A DNA stretch of 13,660 bases from Hydrogenophilales bacterium (GCA_016703155.1 JADJCP010000005.1:1-13660); one strand, 5' to 3'. Positions 1-7,277 are shown, counted from the stretch's first letter. The notes: generated by a model not told the origin, from the letters alone. Made by a program: numbers and translations.

Positions 1-334
1 TAGTCATCTCCCGTTGATTTGCGGTCGCCCGGACAGTCACGATCATCCGCGCGCACGTGCTCAAATCCTGAGCCTATTTATCCGGCCAAGAGAAGTATTC
101 ACTCCGTTCGGACTGAGCCTGTCGAAGTCCATGAACCCTTCGACAAGCTCAGGGCGAGCGGACTTCAAACATATTCAGGCCGAATCAATAAGAGAGGCGC
201 CCACCTGAATTTGTGGTGCCAAGGAAGGACGGGCAAACACGGTCGAACAGCCTTCGGTTTATTGGTAACCCTGTCAGGCGCAGCCGTGCGTCATGCAACA
301 CACGCGATCAGACAATGACACGTGGTGAGTAGCT
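1..334. other. Gene-free stretch at left edge
   Basis: Apart from the palindrome at 104-161 I see nothing recognisable here. Short open frames at 14-318 on the plus strand run straight through the palindrome, have no convincing ribosome binding site and no recognisable protein motif. No tRNA, terminator with a T-run or CRISPR repeat is visible. It is the 3' flank of the leftward-reading cassette. Confidence 0.6.
104..161. repeat. REP-like palindrome, TCGGACTGAGC family
   Basis: Two arms of 24 bases (104-127 and 138-161) are imperfect reverse complements, matching at 20 of 24 positions, around a 10-base loop. The inner part of the arms reads CTGAGCCTGTCGAAG on the left and its near complement CTTCGACAAGCTCAG on the right. 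Palindromes with this core are common interspersed intergenic elements in environmental Proteobacteria (general knowledge, not searched). It lies about 170 bases beyond the stop of the hepT-like gene, at the outer edge of the defence cassette, and could fold into a cruciform or a transcript hairpin. The core GGACTGAGC recurs near 4673 and, on the other strand, near 6714. Confidence 0.8.
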
Positions 335-805
335 TCAGGAAAACGCTTCTTCAGCGTAACGAGTAGCACGCGCCGCGATGGCGCAGAGTTCCGGAGCATC
401 GGCGGCCAGCGCATTGATGAAGCGCGCTCTTCCGGCGTCGTTCGGGTCGTACTCATGGGCGCCCAGATTGCGCAAAACCCGCATGGCCCGCCATTGCTCC
501 GCGCTGGCCAGGATGCCGATCTTTTCCATGCGGGCGAAGACACGATTCATGTCCGATGCATCCTCGCCCGAAAGCACAGCGATTTCCCGAAACACGCCAC
601 TCAGAAGGTCCTGCAATTTGCCGAATCGTTCGACCAGCGCGGAGACCGACTCAAGCGAGATCGGATCGAGCATCTCAAGACTGGCCAATGGGTAAGCCAG
701 GCGGCTCAGGCTGAATTCAAGATGACCGGAAAGTCGCCCGACGACGGCCAGCTTTTCTGCCAGCAAGGCGCGACGTTCGGCCAGAACCTGCTCACCCCGT
801 GTCAT
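335..805 (-). CDS. hepT: HEPN-domain toxin, HepT-like ribonuclease
   Basis: The 156-residue protein is entirely helical in character and carries the HEPN active-site signature Rx4HxY as RNLGAHEY (R112, H117, Y119). In the MntA/HepT family this motif forms a metal-independent RNase site at the dimer interface that cleaves RNA. The tyrosine is the residue the partner nucleotidyltransferase modifies with AMP to silence the toxin. The start ATG shares four bases (ATGA) with the stop of the upstream nucleotidyltransferase gene, so the two are translationally coupled, antitoxin first. Length is close to the 130-150 residues usual for HepT. The HEPN assignment rests on the motif, helical pattern and partner. 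The precise RNA target is unknown, and an inactive substrate-binding HEPN partner is an alternative. Confidence 0.82.
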   Translation of the reverse strand: MTRGEQVLAERRALLAEKLAVVGRLSGHLEFSLSRLAYPLASLEMLDPISLESVSALVERFGKLQDLLSGVFREIAVLSGEDASDMNRVFARMEKIGILASAEQWRAMRVLRNLGAHEYDPNDAGRARFINALAADAPELCAIAARATRYAEEAFS

Positions 806-1095
806 TGCAGACGTTCACCGGTCAGACGGGCGATGCGGTGAATGGGGCGGTCGCGGTCCTCGGCATCCTTCACCAGCAGATCGACCGGCAAGTGCAGCGC
901 CTCTTCCAATGCCGCCAGCGCGAAGGCGCGCTGATGATAGTCGACGGTCAAGGGCGTTTCCACGAACACGTCGACATCGCCGCCACGCGCCATGTCGTCA
1001 GTGCGCGAACCGTAGACATAGACGGCCGACTGCGTACCGAAAAAACGGCATACGGTCGATTGCAGCAAGATGAGGGATTCCGGGCTAAGTCTCAT
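802..1095 (-). CDS. mntA: Minimal nucleotidyltransferase antitoxin, MntA-like
   Basis: A 97-residue protein with the minimal nucleotidyltransferase signature GS(x9)DxD: G29 S30, then D40 and D42, plus a third likely metal-binding acid at D72 in the strand LPVDLLV. Known MntA antitoxins use ATP to add AMP to the active-site tyrosine of HepT. The following gene encodes exactly such a HEPN partner. I prefer the ATG at 1095 because AGGA lies 8 bases upstream; an in-frame ATG at 1104 has no good site. At 97 residues it is near the small end of the family. It follows the RM gene's expected stop by 38 bases. In the sequence as given, a frameshift makes the RM frame run into this gene without a stop, so a fused product is formally encoded. 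I regard the separate gene as real. Confidence 0.82.
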   Translation of the reverse strand: MRLSPESLILLQSTVCRFFGTQSAVYVYGSRTDDMARGGDVDVFVETPLTVDYHQRAFALAALEEALHLPVDLLVKDAEDRDRPIHRIARLTGERLQ

Positions 1096-1133
1096 GCAGT
1101 GCATCCTAGCCAGCGCGGGCCGGGGAATCAAGG

Positions 1134-4100
1134 TCACCCAAGCCAGCCGCCTTCCGTGGCGCGCGCCCGGCCGAGGGCGACCAGGGTATCGAGCAATTGC
1201 GGCAGGCGCTTTTTCCACGGACCTTTGCCGGTGAAGCGCGCCGCGAGGTCGGCTTCCGGACAGCGGCGCGGCGGCTTCGGACAGGACGCGGGCGACGGCG
1301 GCGACCTGTTCGGGCAGGCTGGCCGGCCAGGGCTGGCGTTCGGTGGACGCCGACTTGGCGGCGGGTTTGCCGGTGGTCGTGGTTTGAAATTCGGGAAATT
1401 CCCCGGATTCCGCCGCCGGGGCGGCGACATCCGGGCGACTCGGGTTCTGGAATTCCGGGCGCAGCCAGCGCGCCTGGCCGGCGGCTTCCTCGCGGCGGCG
1501 TTCGGCGTTAAGGGCGACCAAGCGTTCGAGCAGGGCGTCGGTGTCGATACCCGCTCCCCCAGAGTGGGCGGGGAGCAGGTCGGACCAGCCGTAGGCGTCG
1601 AGGACGGCGGCGTCGAGTTCGTCGTGGAGTTGTTTCAGCACCGACACCAGGCCCTGTTCGTGGATCGTCTTGTCTTTGGCGTTGAGTGTTTCGCCAGCGC
1701 GCAACTTGTCTAGGACGTTGTACATCCCGGTCAGGGTCAGGTCCGGGTGGACGGCCTGCTGGCGCTTGCGGTGGGCGTCGAGTTCCTCGGCCAGGGCGCG
1801 GATACGAGCTTGCTGGTTGGGGGTGGCAGCGGGGAAAGGGAAGGGGTCGAAGCAGCGGGTTTTGTTGTAGCGAGGATCGTTGCCCATGCCAAGCCGGCCG
1901 CCGGCGGCGAGCGCCCAGACGACGTGAACGCGAGAGGACAGCACACCAAGATGGAAGGCATCGGCCAAAGCGATGCAGACCAGCATGTTATCGGGGGCGA
2001 TTTCGGCGTCGAGGAACTGGAAGGTGCGGTGCTTGGCGGTTTCGACGGTGGCGATGTAACGGGGCAGCTCCGCAAGAGCCTTGCGCAGTTCGGGGCGTGG
2101 TTTGCCGTGCAGCCACCAAGATCGGGCGTAAGCGGCTCCGTCGGTGCTATGCGCCTTGGCATCGCGTTCAGGTTTGACACGTTCGAGCACCCATTGATAG
2201 GTCGCCGGGTAGCGGCTACGCGCTTCGTCGGCGGTCAGGCCGTAGAGGTCGATAACCAGTGCGCCGCGCGGCCGGTCAGTCAGATCTTTGCCGTTGCGGT
2301 AGGGGCGAATGCGGTCGCAGGGTTGCAGGCGGGCGGCTTCGTCGGGCGTGACAATGAAACCGGCGCCGATCAGCTGGAGGCCGCGAGTCCCCAAGCGCTC
2401 ATTCGCCCGCAGCGACTTGGCGCCGACGACATCGGCGCCGATGCTCAGGTCGGCGTGGATGCGGCCGGTTTTCTCGGTAAGTTCGATGTGCACGGCATCG
2501 CCTTCGGCGCCGCCTTCGCCAACGACGGTTTGCAGCGTTCCCGGTGCATCGCCGGGCTGGCCGACGGTCATGGCGATGCGCACGGCGGCGCCGCTGGCGG
2601 CGTCGACCCACGGGTGGTCGGGGATGGCCCAGGCGAGGGAGAGCGGCGGCTGGGCGTTGAGGTGGTGTTCGAGGACGCGGCGGTTGAAGGTTTGCTTGAG
2701 GCTGTTGGTGGTGATGAAGCCGAAGCGTTGGGCTTCGCCACGGCGCGTCAGGTCGGCGGCGTGGTGCCACCAGAACATGACGAAATCGGCGGATTCCGGG
2801 ACGACCGGACAGGCGGCGCGCAGGGCTTCGGTGTAGCCGTCGCCGAGTGACTGGCGCATGGACGAGGCGCCGATGAAGGGCGGATTTCCCACCACGTAGT
2901 CCGCCGCCGGCCACTCGGCAGGGCGTGGATTCTTGTAGCGTTCCAGCGGTACGCGGGCGTTTTCGTCCGGGACGTGTTCGCCGGTGACGGGATGCAGCTT
3001 GGTAGTCTTGCCGTCCCAGCGACTGACCGGGACGCCGTGTTCATCGGTGACGTAGTCCATGCCGTCGTGGGCGAGGACGGCGTCGCGGCATTCGATGTTG
3101 TGGAAGTCGCGCAGGATGGGGCTGGGCGGCAGGCCGGCGCCGCGCGTGCGGAAGTGCCATTGCAGGTAGCCGATCCAGAGGACCATTTCGGCGATGGCGG
3201 CGGCGCGCGGGTTGATTTCGATGCCCAGGAACTGGTGCGGGTCGACGCTCAGGCCTTCGAGTTCCAGGCGGCCACGAGCGTCGCCCATCTGCGCCAGGGC
3301 GTTGAGGACTTCGCCTTCCAAACGCTTCATGTGTTCCAAAGCGACGTAGAGGAAGTTTCCGGAGCCGCAGGCGGGGTCGAGGACGCGCACTTGGCAGAGG
3401 CGGTGGTGATAGGCGTGCAATTCGGCGCGCGCGGCGTCGAATTTGCCTTCGTTGGCGAGCAGCAGGGCGGCGGCCTGAGTGTTCTGCCATTCGGCGCGCA
3501 GGGGTTCGATGACCGTCGGCAGGACCAGGCGTTCGACATAGGCGCGCGGCGTGTAGTGGGCACCCAGGCTGTGGCGTTCGTCCTTGTCCAGGGCGCGTTC
3601 CAGCAGGGTGCCGAAGATGGCCGGTTCGACCTCGCTCCAGTCGGCGCGGGCGGCTTCGAGCAGCAGGTCGATCTGGGCGCGGTCGAGGGGCAGGACTTCG
3701 GGGGTCTTGAACAGCTTGCCGTTGAAGCGCGGCAACTGGGCGCGGATGGCGACGGAGAATTCGCCGCTGTCCATGGCCCGCCAGAGTTCGGCGACCAGGG
3801 GGACGAACTGCCCGGTGTCGTCGCGCAGGCTTTTCAGCAGGCCGGTGAAGGCGCCGACACCGTCGCTCTTGGGCAGCAGGCCGACGTCTTCGGCGAACAT
3901 GGAGAACAGGCAGCGCGACAGGAAACCGGCGACCGCCTCGGGGTGGTACCGGCCTTCCAGCGATTGGGCGACGCGCGCCAGACGCACGGCGATTTCACGG
4001 GTGGCGCGGGCGGTGCGCCGGGTCGGGTCGAGCGCCAGCGGGTCTTGCCAGATGGCGGCGAGGCGGGAGCGAATCGCGGCGTCGCGCAGATCATCGAGGC

Positions 4101-4587
4101 GGATGCGGTGGCTGCGCGGATCGGGGAACGGCGTGTAGGTGGCGCCGCTGCGACTGAATTCGGCGTAGACCTCGATGACGTGGCCGACGTCGACGACGAG
4201 CAGGAAGGGCGGCCGGCCCTCCTCGGCGGGCAGGGCGCGGGCGTAGCCTTCGGCCTGGGCGCGGGCGCGCAGCAGGGCGTCGTCGAAGCCCTTGGTTTCG
4301 GCGTCGGCCTTGATCTTCTTGGCTTCGAGGACGAAGGCGCCGCGCCGGTAGCAGTCGATGAAACCGTTGGAGGTGCTGCCGTCGCCATGCGCGAAGGTGA
4401 CGCGGCGCTCGAAGACGTAGCCGTTGTCGCGCGCGTCGTCGCCGGCCGGTTCGGTTCGCGGCACGTCGAGCAGCGCGCACAGCGCGCTGACGAAGAGCTG
4501 GTAGTTGGCGCGCTCGGTACCGCCGGCGGCCTGCCAGCGGGCGATGAAGGCGTCGAGCTGCACCGGGTCGATGTTGTTCTGGGTCAT
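1134..4587 (-). CDS. MmeI-like (type IIG/IIL) restriction-methylation enzyme, frameshifted near 3' end
   Basis: A single-chain DNA N6-adenine methyltransferase with its own nuclease, about 1,150 residues once one indel is corrected. From the ATG at 4587: an N-terminal PD-(D/E)xK nuclease with D78-x9-E88-A-K90, the same spacing as in MmeI; a helical connector (about 160-330); then the methyltransferase with GAHYT (342-346), SAM-binding motif DPACGSGNF (404-412) and catalytic NPPF (568-571). A target-recognition region follows (roughly 700-900), with a helical C-terminus. MmeI itself is 919 residues, so this relative is longer. The start is supported by GGGAGAG 11 bases upstream; the open frame continues to 4830 but only through repeat sequence. 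Near 1258 one extra base shifts the frame. The conserved ending (EADLAARFTGKGPWKKRLPQ and onward to a TGA at 1134-1136) continues in the other frame. Such enzymes recognise, methylate and cut DNA nearby. Its specificity cannot be read from sequence. Confidence 0.85.
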
Positions 4588-4598
4588 GGCGTGTGGTT

Positions 4599-4605
4599 CT
4601 CTCCC
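4599..4605 (-). promoter_or_regulatory. Ribosome binding site that decides the RM enzyme start
   Basis: On the minus strand this reads GGGAGAG, ending 11 bases before the ATG at 4587. It is the only purine-rich site near a plausible start. The possible upstream starts (to 4830) lie in palindromic repeat DNA and would add a proline- and arginine-rich leader unlike the family's N-terminus. Confidence 0.6.
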
Positions 4606-4645
4606 TGGCGCGAGTATGCCCGATGGCCGGGGTGACGTGCCAGTT

Positions 4646-4659
4646 CGCAGGCGCCTGCG
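4646..4659. promoter_or_regulatory. Perfect 14-base palindrome upstream of the RM operon
   Basis: CGCAGGCGCCTGCG is a perfect palindrome about 60 bases upstream of the RM enzyme start codon, between that gene and the REP-like elements. Its position would suit an operator for a dimeric repressor. There is no controller-protein gene in view, and a 14-base palindrome in GC-rich DNA can arise by chance. I see only a weak -10-like CATACT on the minus strand near 4612-4617 and no convincing -35. Confidence 0.3.
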
Positions 4660-4668
4660 TAACCTCAT

Positions 4669-4747
4669 AGGTCGGACTGAGCCGAAGGGGATGTCCGACA
4701 TCACGTCGCCCCCCCAACGTCGGACATCGCGGCGCTCAGTCCAACCC
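4669..4747. repeat. Imperfect palindrome, TAGGTCGGACTGAGC type
   Basis: The left arm (4669-4699) begins AGGTCGGACTGAGC and ends GATGTCCGAC. The right arm (4719-4747) begins GTCGGACATC and ends GCTCAGTCC. The arms pair over both ends, with a few mismatches in the middle and a loop of about 19 bases that includes a run of cytosines. The same GGTCGGACTGAGC string occurs on the opposite strand at the end of ampD (near 6713-6727), so it is a dispersed element rather than a local structure. Confidence 0.75.
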
Positions 4748-4802
4748 AAGGGACGATCGAACAACCACAGGCAACCGCCACGGCCTGACTCATAGAGGTA
4801 AG

Positions 4803-4821
4803 CCCCCGGCTCTGCCGGGGG
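4803..4821. repeat. Short strong hairpin, first copy of a pair
   Basis: CCCCCGGC and GCCGGGGG form a perfect 8-base stem with the loop TCT. A sister hairpin with the same stem length, loop size and orientation lies 241 bases downstream at 5044-5062, where the stem has one substituted pair. No T-run follows, so it is not a typical terminator. Confidence 0.7.
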
Positions 4822-4878
4822 ACTCACCAAGGTTTGGCCTATGCGGCGGCCGTATCGTGATATCGGCTGCGAAGGTTG

Positions 4879-4978
4879 TTCCCCCGTTTGTAAAAGGGGG
4901 GGTAGGGGGGATTTCTAGGGTGGTTGGTTATGCGAAGGCCGCTAAATCCCCCTCAATCCCCCTTTTTCAAAGGGGGAA
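4879..4978. repeat. Long nested palindrome with G-run and C-run arms
   Basis: The left arm 4879-4914 and right arm 4944-4978 are near reverse complements (about 35 bases each). Each arm is itself partly self-complementary (CCCCC...GGGGG), separated by a loop of about 29 bases. The arms share GGGGGGATTT on the left and AAATCCCCCT on the right. This is the layout of a miniature palindromic element, and similar AAATCCCCCTCAATCCCCC units are widespread in intergenic proteobacterial DNA (general knowledge). It has no coding content and could fold into an extended cruciform or RNA hairpin. Confidence 0.8.
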
Positions 4979-5043
4979 GCGGCTTGGGTGAGGCGTGACC
5001 GATGATTGGTTTTCGGCGCCTTTGAGGCGCTCACAATCTAAAG

Positions 5044-5062
5044 CCACCGGCTGTGCCGGTGG
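5044..5062. repeat. Short strong hairpin, second copy of a pair
   Basis: CCACCGGC and GCCGGTGG form a perfect 8-base stem with the loop TGT. It matches the hairpin at 4803-4821, including the preceding AAG or TAAG and the same orientation. It lies 30 bases beyond the stop of the minus-strand exported-protein gene, so on that strand it could also slow or end transcription. The bases after it there (CTTTAG) make only a weak T-run. Confidence 0.7.
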
Positions 5063-5092
5063 TATCTGACTTATTACATCAAAGCGCCAGCC

Positions 5093-5932
5093 TCAGTTGG
5101 TGACCCAACCGAAGGGTTGCTTCCACATGCCGCCGGTGATGCCGTCGTGATCGACAGTGACGACACCGGTTTCGACGAATTTAGGATAGACACCCCGGCC
5201 TTGCAGCAGGATGGGGCGGGTCGATCCGTCCGGCAGTTTGGCGATGCCGGTCAGTTCATAGTTGGCCGGCGGCAGATCGTTGAGATCGTCATTCGTGGTG
5301 ATGTCCTTGGGCCGCCAATTGCGCACAACGGTGATCGGCGCCAGTTCGCGACCGTCGATGCTCTTGCTGGTGGGCTTGAGCGTAAAAATGAGCTGGGTGC
5401 CTTCGGGCAGGACGGCCGGGGCCTTGTTGGTATCCGAGCGCCAGGTCTGGAAGCGCATGCCGATGCTCATGCCATGCCAATGCGTGGCATTGTTGGGATT
5501 GGCTTGCGCGCCGTAGGTTTCGCGTTGGCCGGTGGGTTTCCAGACGAAATCCTGGACGATGCCATCCGCGGCCTCCTGGCTCTTGTTCCAATGCTTGCCG
5601 ACCGGAACCAGAGGGAGGCTGTATTCCTTGTCACCGAACTTGACCTTGATCGAACTGAGCTGATTGAACCGGTACTGGCCGGGCACGAGTTTCTGCTTGT
5701 AGCCGCCGTTCCTGACGATGGGCGAGTAGCTGATGTTGACGCCCGCCTCGCTGATGCCGGTCATGCTGAGGCTGTAGTCCTGGATGTCGCCGGTGATCGG
5801 CTGGCCGCCTTCAAAGCTGACACGACCGATGGTATAGCCCGGCTTCGGAGCCAGATCGGCTGACAGCGCGGAATGGCCACTGGCGGACAGGACAAACGCC
5901 AGGGAATAAAGCAGTGTAGCGATTATTTTCAT
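5093..5932 (-). CDS. Exported protein of unknown function
   Basis: The 279-residue protein begins with a typical signal peptide: K2, a hydrophobic stretch to about residue 18, then a small-residue region with likely cleavage near residues 22-25 (SALSA). The mature part is rich in alternating polar and hydrophobic residues, glycine and proline, suggesting beta-sandwich domains. A first such segment (about 30-110) and a second (about 178-262) are joined by an Asn/His-rich linker with HWH at 151-153. There are no cysteines and no catalytic motif I recognise. The start at 5932 is chosen because GAGGG sits 6 bases upstream and the signal peptide follows directly; a longer frame to 5977 adds a non-signal leader. 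Probably periplasmic or surface-exposed, possibly with carboxypeptidase-regulatory-like or Ig-like folds. Function is not assigned. Confidence 0.75.
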   Translation of the reverse strand: MKIIATLLYSLAFVLSASGHSALSADLAPKPGYTIGRVSFEGGQPITGDIQDYSLSMTGISEAGVNISYSPIVRNGGYKQKLVPGQYRFNQLSSIKVKFGDKEYSLPLVPVGKHWNKSQEAADGIVQDFVWKPTGQRETYGAQANPNNATHWHGMSIGMRFQTWRSDTNKAPAVLPEGTQLIFTLKPTSKSIDGRELAPITVVRNWRPKDITTNDDLNDLPPANYELTGIAKLPDGSTRPILLQGRGVYPKFVETGVVTVDHDGITGGMWKQPFGWVTN

Positions 5933-6059
5933 GGCGCCCTCAAGGTGGGTGGTGACAACGGCCAGCACTTCGACCACGATTGAGTGTAGTTGATTACGCT
6001 CCGGCCAAGCCTACATATTCGTTGGCGCTGGCGAAGGCATGCGTCATCCCGGTCGGCCG

Positions 6060-6608
6060 TTATTTCAGATCGCAGACCGTGCCGTAATAGCCGCCGCGCC
6101 GGGACGACAGGCCGATCTTTCTCGGGCCGAGGACGCCGCCGTAATAGCCTTCCCAGGGACCGGAGCGAAATTCGATCTTGTGGGTTTTTGGGTCGTGGCG
6201 GTATTCACCGGTCTTGCCGTTGCGGTCGGCGTATTGCGAGTCGCTCTTGATCACCAGTTGCAGCGTCCCGGCGATACCGCCCGCCGCCGTGCAGGCGTAC
6301 GTCCCCCGGGTCAGCGAGTCGACGCCCGCCCCCGGCGCGGGGTCGCTGCCCTCGGGACTCAGCATCCAGGCCAGGTAATATTTGACCGAGCCATCGGCCA
6401 ACTGAACCCGGCAATCCGCGCCGCGCGCTTCCACCACGGTGCCGCCGCGATTCTGCCGGTCGATGACCCGCGCGCCAAGCTGACAGGCGCCGCTCCCCTT
6501 CGCTGCCGGCGCCGCGGCGGCGGGAAGCGGGCCGATCAGGCCCAGCGAAACAGCCAGGCCCATGATTGATGCGCGCGCGCCGCGTTGCCAGTTGCCGATG
6601 ATCGCCAT
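6060..6608 (-). CDS. Exported protein of unknown function with SH3-like N-terminal segment
   Basis: The 182-residue product has a signal peptide: positive residues up to R12, a hydrophobic core at about 15-30, and an AAAA cleavage region near 30-34. The mature protein has four cysteines (C42, C66, C106, C179), compatible with two disulfide bonds in the periplasm. Residues 45-82 (GARVIDRQNRGGTVVEA and following) have the look of a small SH3/Tudor-like barrel. Residues 102-182 form a glycine- and tyrosine-rich segment beginning GTYAC and ending YYGTVCDLK, with no enzyme motif that I recognise. The ATG at 6608 has AGGAGA 6 bases upstream; the frame extends to 6713 without a better site. It sits between two other minus-strand genes with gaps of over 100 bases on both sides, so it is probably its own unit. 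Function unknown. Confidence 0.75.
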   Translation of the reverse strand: MAIIGNWQRGARASIMGLAVSLGLIGPLPAAAAPAAKGSGACQLGARVIDRQNRGGTVVEARGADCRVQLADGSVKYYLAWMLSPEGSDPAPGAGVDSLTRGTYACTAAGGIAGTLQLVIKSDSQYADRNGKTGEYRHDPKTHKIEFRSGPWEGYYGGVLGPRKIGLSSRRGGYYGTVCDLK

Positions 6609-6698
6609 GTCTCGTCTCCTTTTATGGACAGTGGATAGTACCGGTCCCGCGGGCAGGATGTCGGTTCGTGGATGGATCGTTGCGCGATTTAAACGTCG

Positions 6699-6729
6699 CG
6701 TCGGGCTTCGCACGCTCAGTCCGACCTAC
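6699..6729. repeat. REP-like element overlapping the ampD stop codon
   Basis: On the minus strand this begins GTAGGTCGGACTGAGCG and ends CGAAGCCCGACG, an imperfect hairpin of the same family as 4669-4747. The TAG that ends ampD is the first triplet of the element's TAGGTCGG core, so the repeat begins at the stop. Here the structure may also act as the 3' hairpin of the thioredoxin-ampD transcript. Confidence 0.7.
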
Positions 6730-7277
6730 GGGGCAGGCAGGTGGTCGCACACGCGTGACCAATCGAAACACGGCCCGGGATCGGTCTTGCGGCCGGGGGC
6801 GATGTCGGCATGGCCGGCGATATCGGTGATCGGATAGGCACGCCGCAGTTTGCCGATGAGTGCGCCGAGGCGGCGGTATTGCGCCTGGGTGAAGGGTCGG
6901 TCGTCGCTGCCTTCGAGTTCGATGCCGATGGAGAAGTCGTTGCAGCGCTCGCGGCCTTGCCAATTGGACACGCCGGCATGCCAGGCACGCGCGCCGCAGG
7001 GGACGAACTGGATCAGCTCGCCGCGCCGGCGGATGAGAAAGTGCGCCGAGACGCGCAGGTGGGCAATGCCCGAATAGTAGGGATGCGCCGCCGGGTCGAG
7101 GCGATTGGTGAACAGGTCGGCGATGCCGTCGCCGCCGAATTGCCCCGGCGGCAGGCTGATGTTGTGGATGACGACGAGGCTGATCGCCTCTCCCCCGGGA
7201 CGGGCATCGCAATTCGGCGAGACGATACGCCGGGCGCCCTCCAGCCAGCCAAGGGCATCGAACGCCCGCCGACTCAC
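6726..7277 (-). CDS. ampD: 1,6-anhydro-N-acetylmuramyl-L-alanine amidase AmpD
   Basis: AmpD is a cytosolic zinc amidase that removes the peptide from 1,6-anhydro-MurNAc-peptides during peptidoglycan recycling. It thereby lowers the muropeptide signal that induces AmpR-controlled beta-lactamases where those exist. The 183-residue protein matches the family end to end: GWLEGARR at 10-17, VIHNISLPPGQFGG at 36-49, AHLRVSAHFLIRR at 72-84, AWHAGVS at 98-104, RERCNDFSIGIELEG at 109-123 and GHADIAPGRKTDPG at 155-168. Zinc ligands are H38, H156 and D166; catalytic E120 and K164 are present. I choose the GTG at 7277: it overlaps the stop of the upstream gene (GTGA), has GGAGG 7 bases before it, and gives the usual length. 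There is no signal peptide, which fits AmpD rather than the periplasmic AmiD. The stop lies inside a REP-like repeat. Confidence 0.95.
   Translation of the reverse strand: MSRRAFDALGWLEGARRIVSPNCDARPGGEAISLVVIHNISLPPGQFGGDGIADLFTNRLDPAAHPYYSGIAHLRVSAHFLIRRRGELIQFVPCGARAWHAGVSNWQGRERCNDFSIGIELEGSDDRPFTQAQYRRLGALIGKLRRAYPITDIAGHADIAPGRKTDPGPCFDWSRVCDHLPAP

Larger units (their letters stand above)
4588..5092. other. Gene-free repeat-dense region
   Basis: These 505 bases hold no credible gene. They contain the RM operon leader, a perfect palindrome, one REP-like palindrome, two sister hairpins, a long nested palindrome and a small hairpin (GCGCC/GGCGC at 5016-5030). Frames that cross it show no protein-family motif. 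The sister hairpins in direct orientation bound about 240 bases, as the ends of an IS200/IS605-derived non-autonomous element would, but no transposase remnant is visible. Confidence 0.6.

Noticed and set aside
210..232. Possible sigma-54 promoter (TTGGCAC on the minus strand)
   Set aside because: The -24-like half is present but the required GC element at the right spacing is missing and no gene follows on that strand.
799..1713. Plus-strand open frame of 304 codons
   Set aside because: Antisense to mntA and the RM gene's 3' end, where the conserved minus-strand proteins explain the sequence.
1747..2850. Plus-strand open frame of 367 codons
   Set aside because: Antisense shadow of the target-recognition and methylase part of the RM enzyme; no motif and no ribosome site.
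2974..4635. Long plus-strand open frame of 553 codons
   Set aside because: It lies wholly antisense to the RM enzyme, whose nuclease and methylase motifs are clear on the other strand. The product is a Gly/Ala/Val/Asp-rich shadow typical of GC-rich genes and has no domain.
4588..4830. N-terminal extension of the RM enzyme to 4830
   Set aside because: The added 81 codons translate palindromic repeats, and the ATG at 4587 has its own ribosome binding site and family-like N-terminus.
4803..5062. Repeated hairpins as a possible CRISPR array
   Set aside because: Only two copies 241 bases apart with different internal sequence; no regular repeat-spacer pattern and no cas gene.
5117..5863. Plus-strand frame of 248 codons opposite the exported protein
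   Set aside because: The minus strand has a signal peptide and ribosome site; the plus frame has neither.
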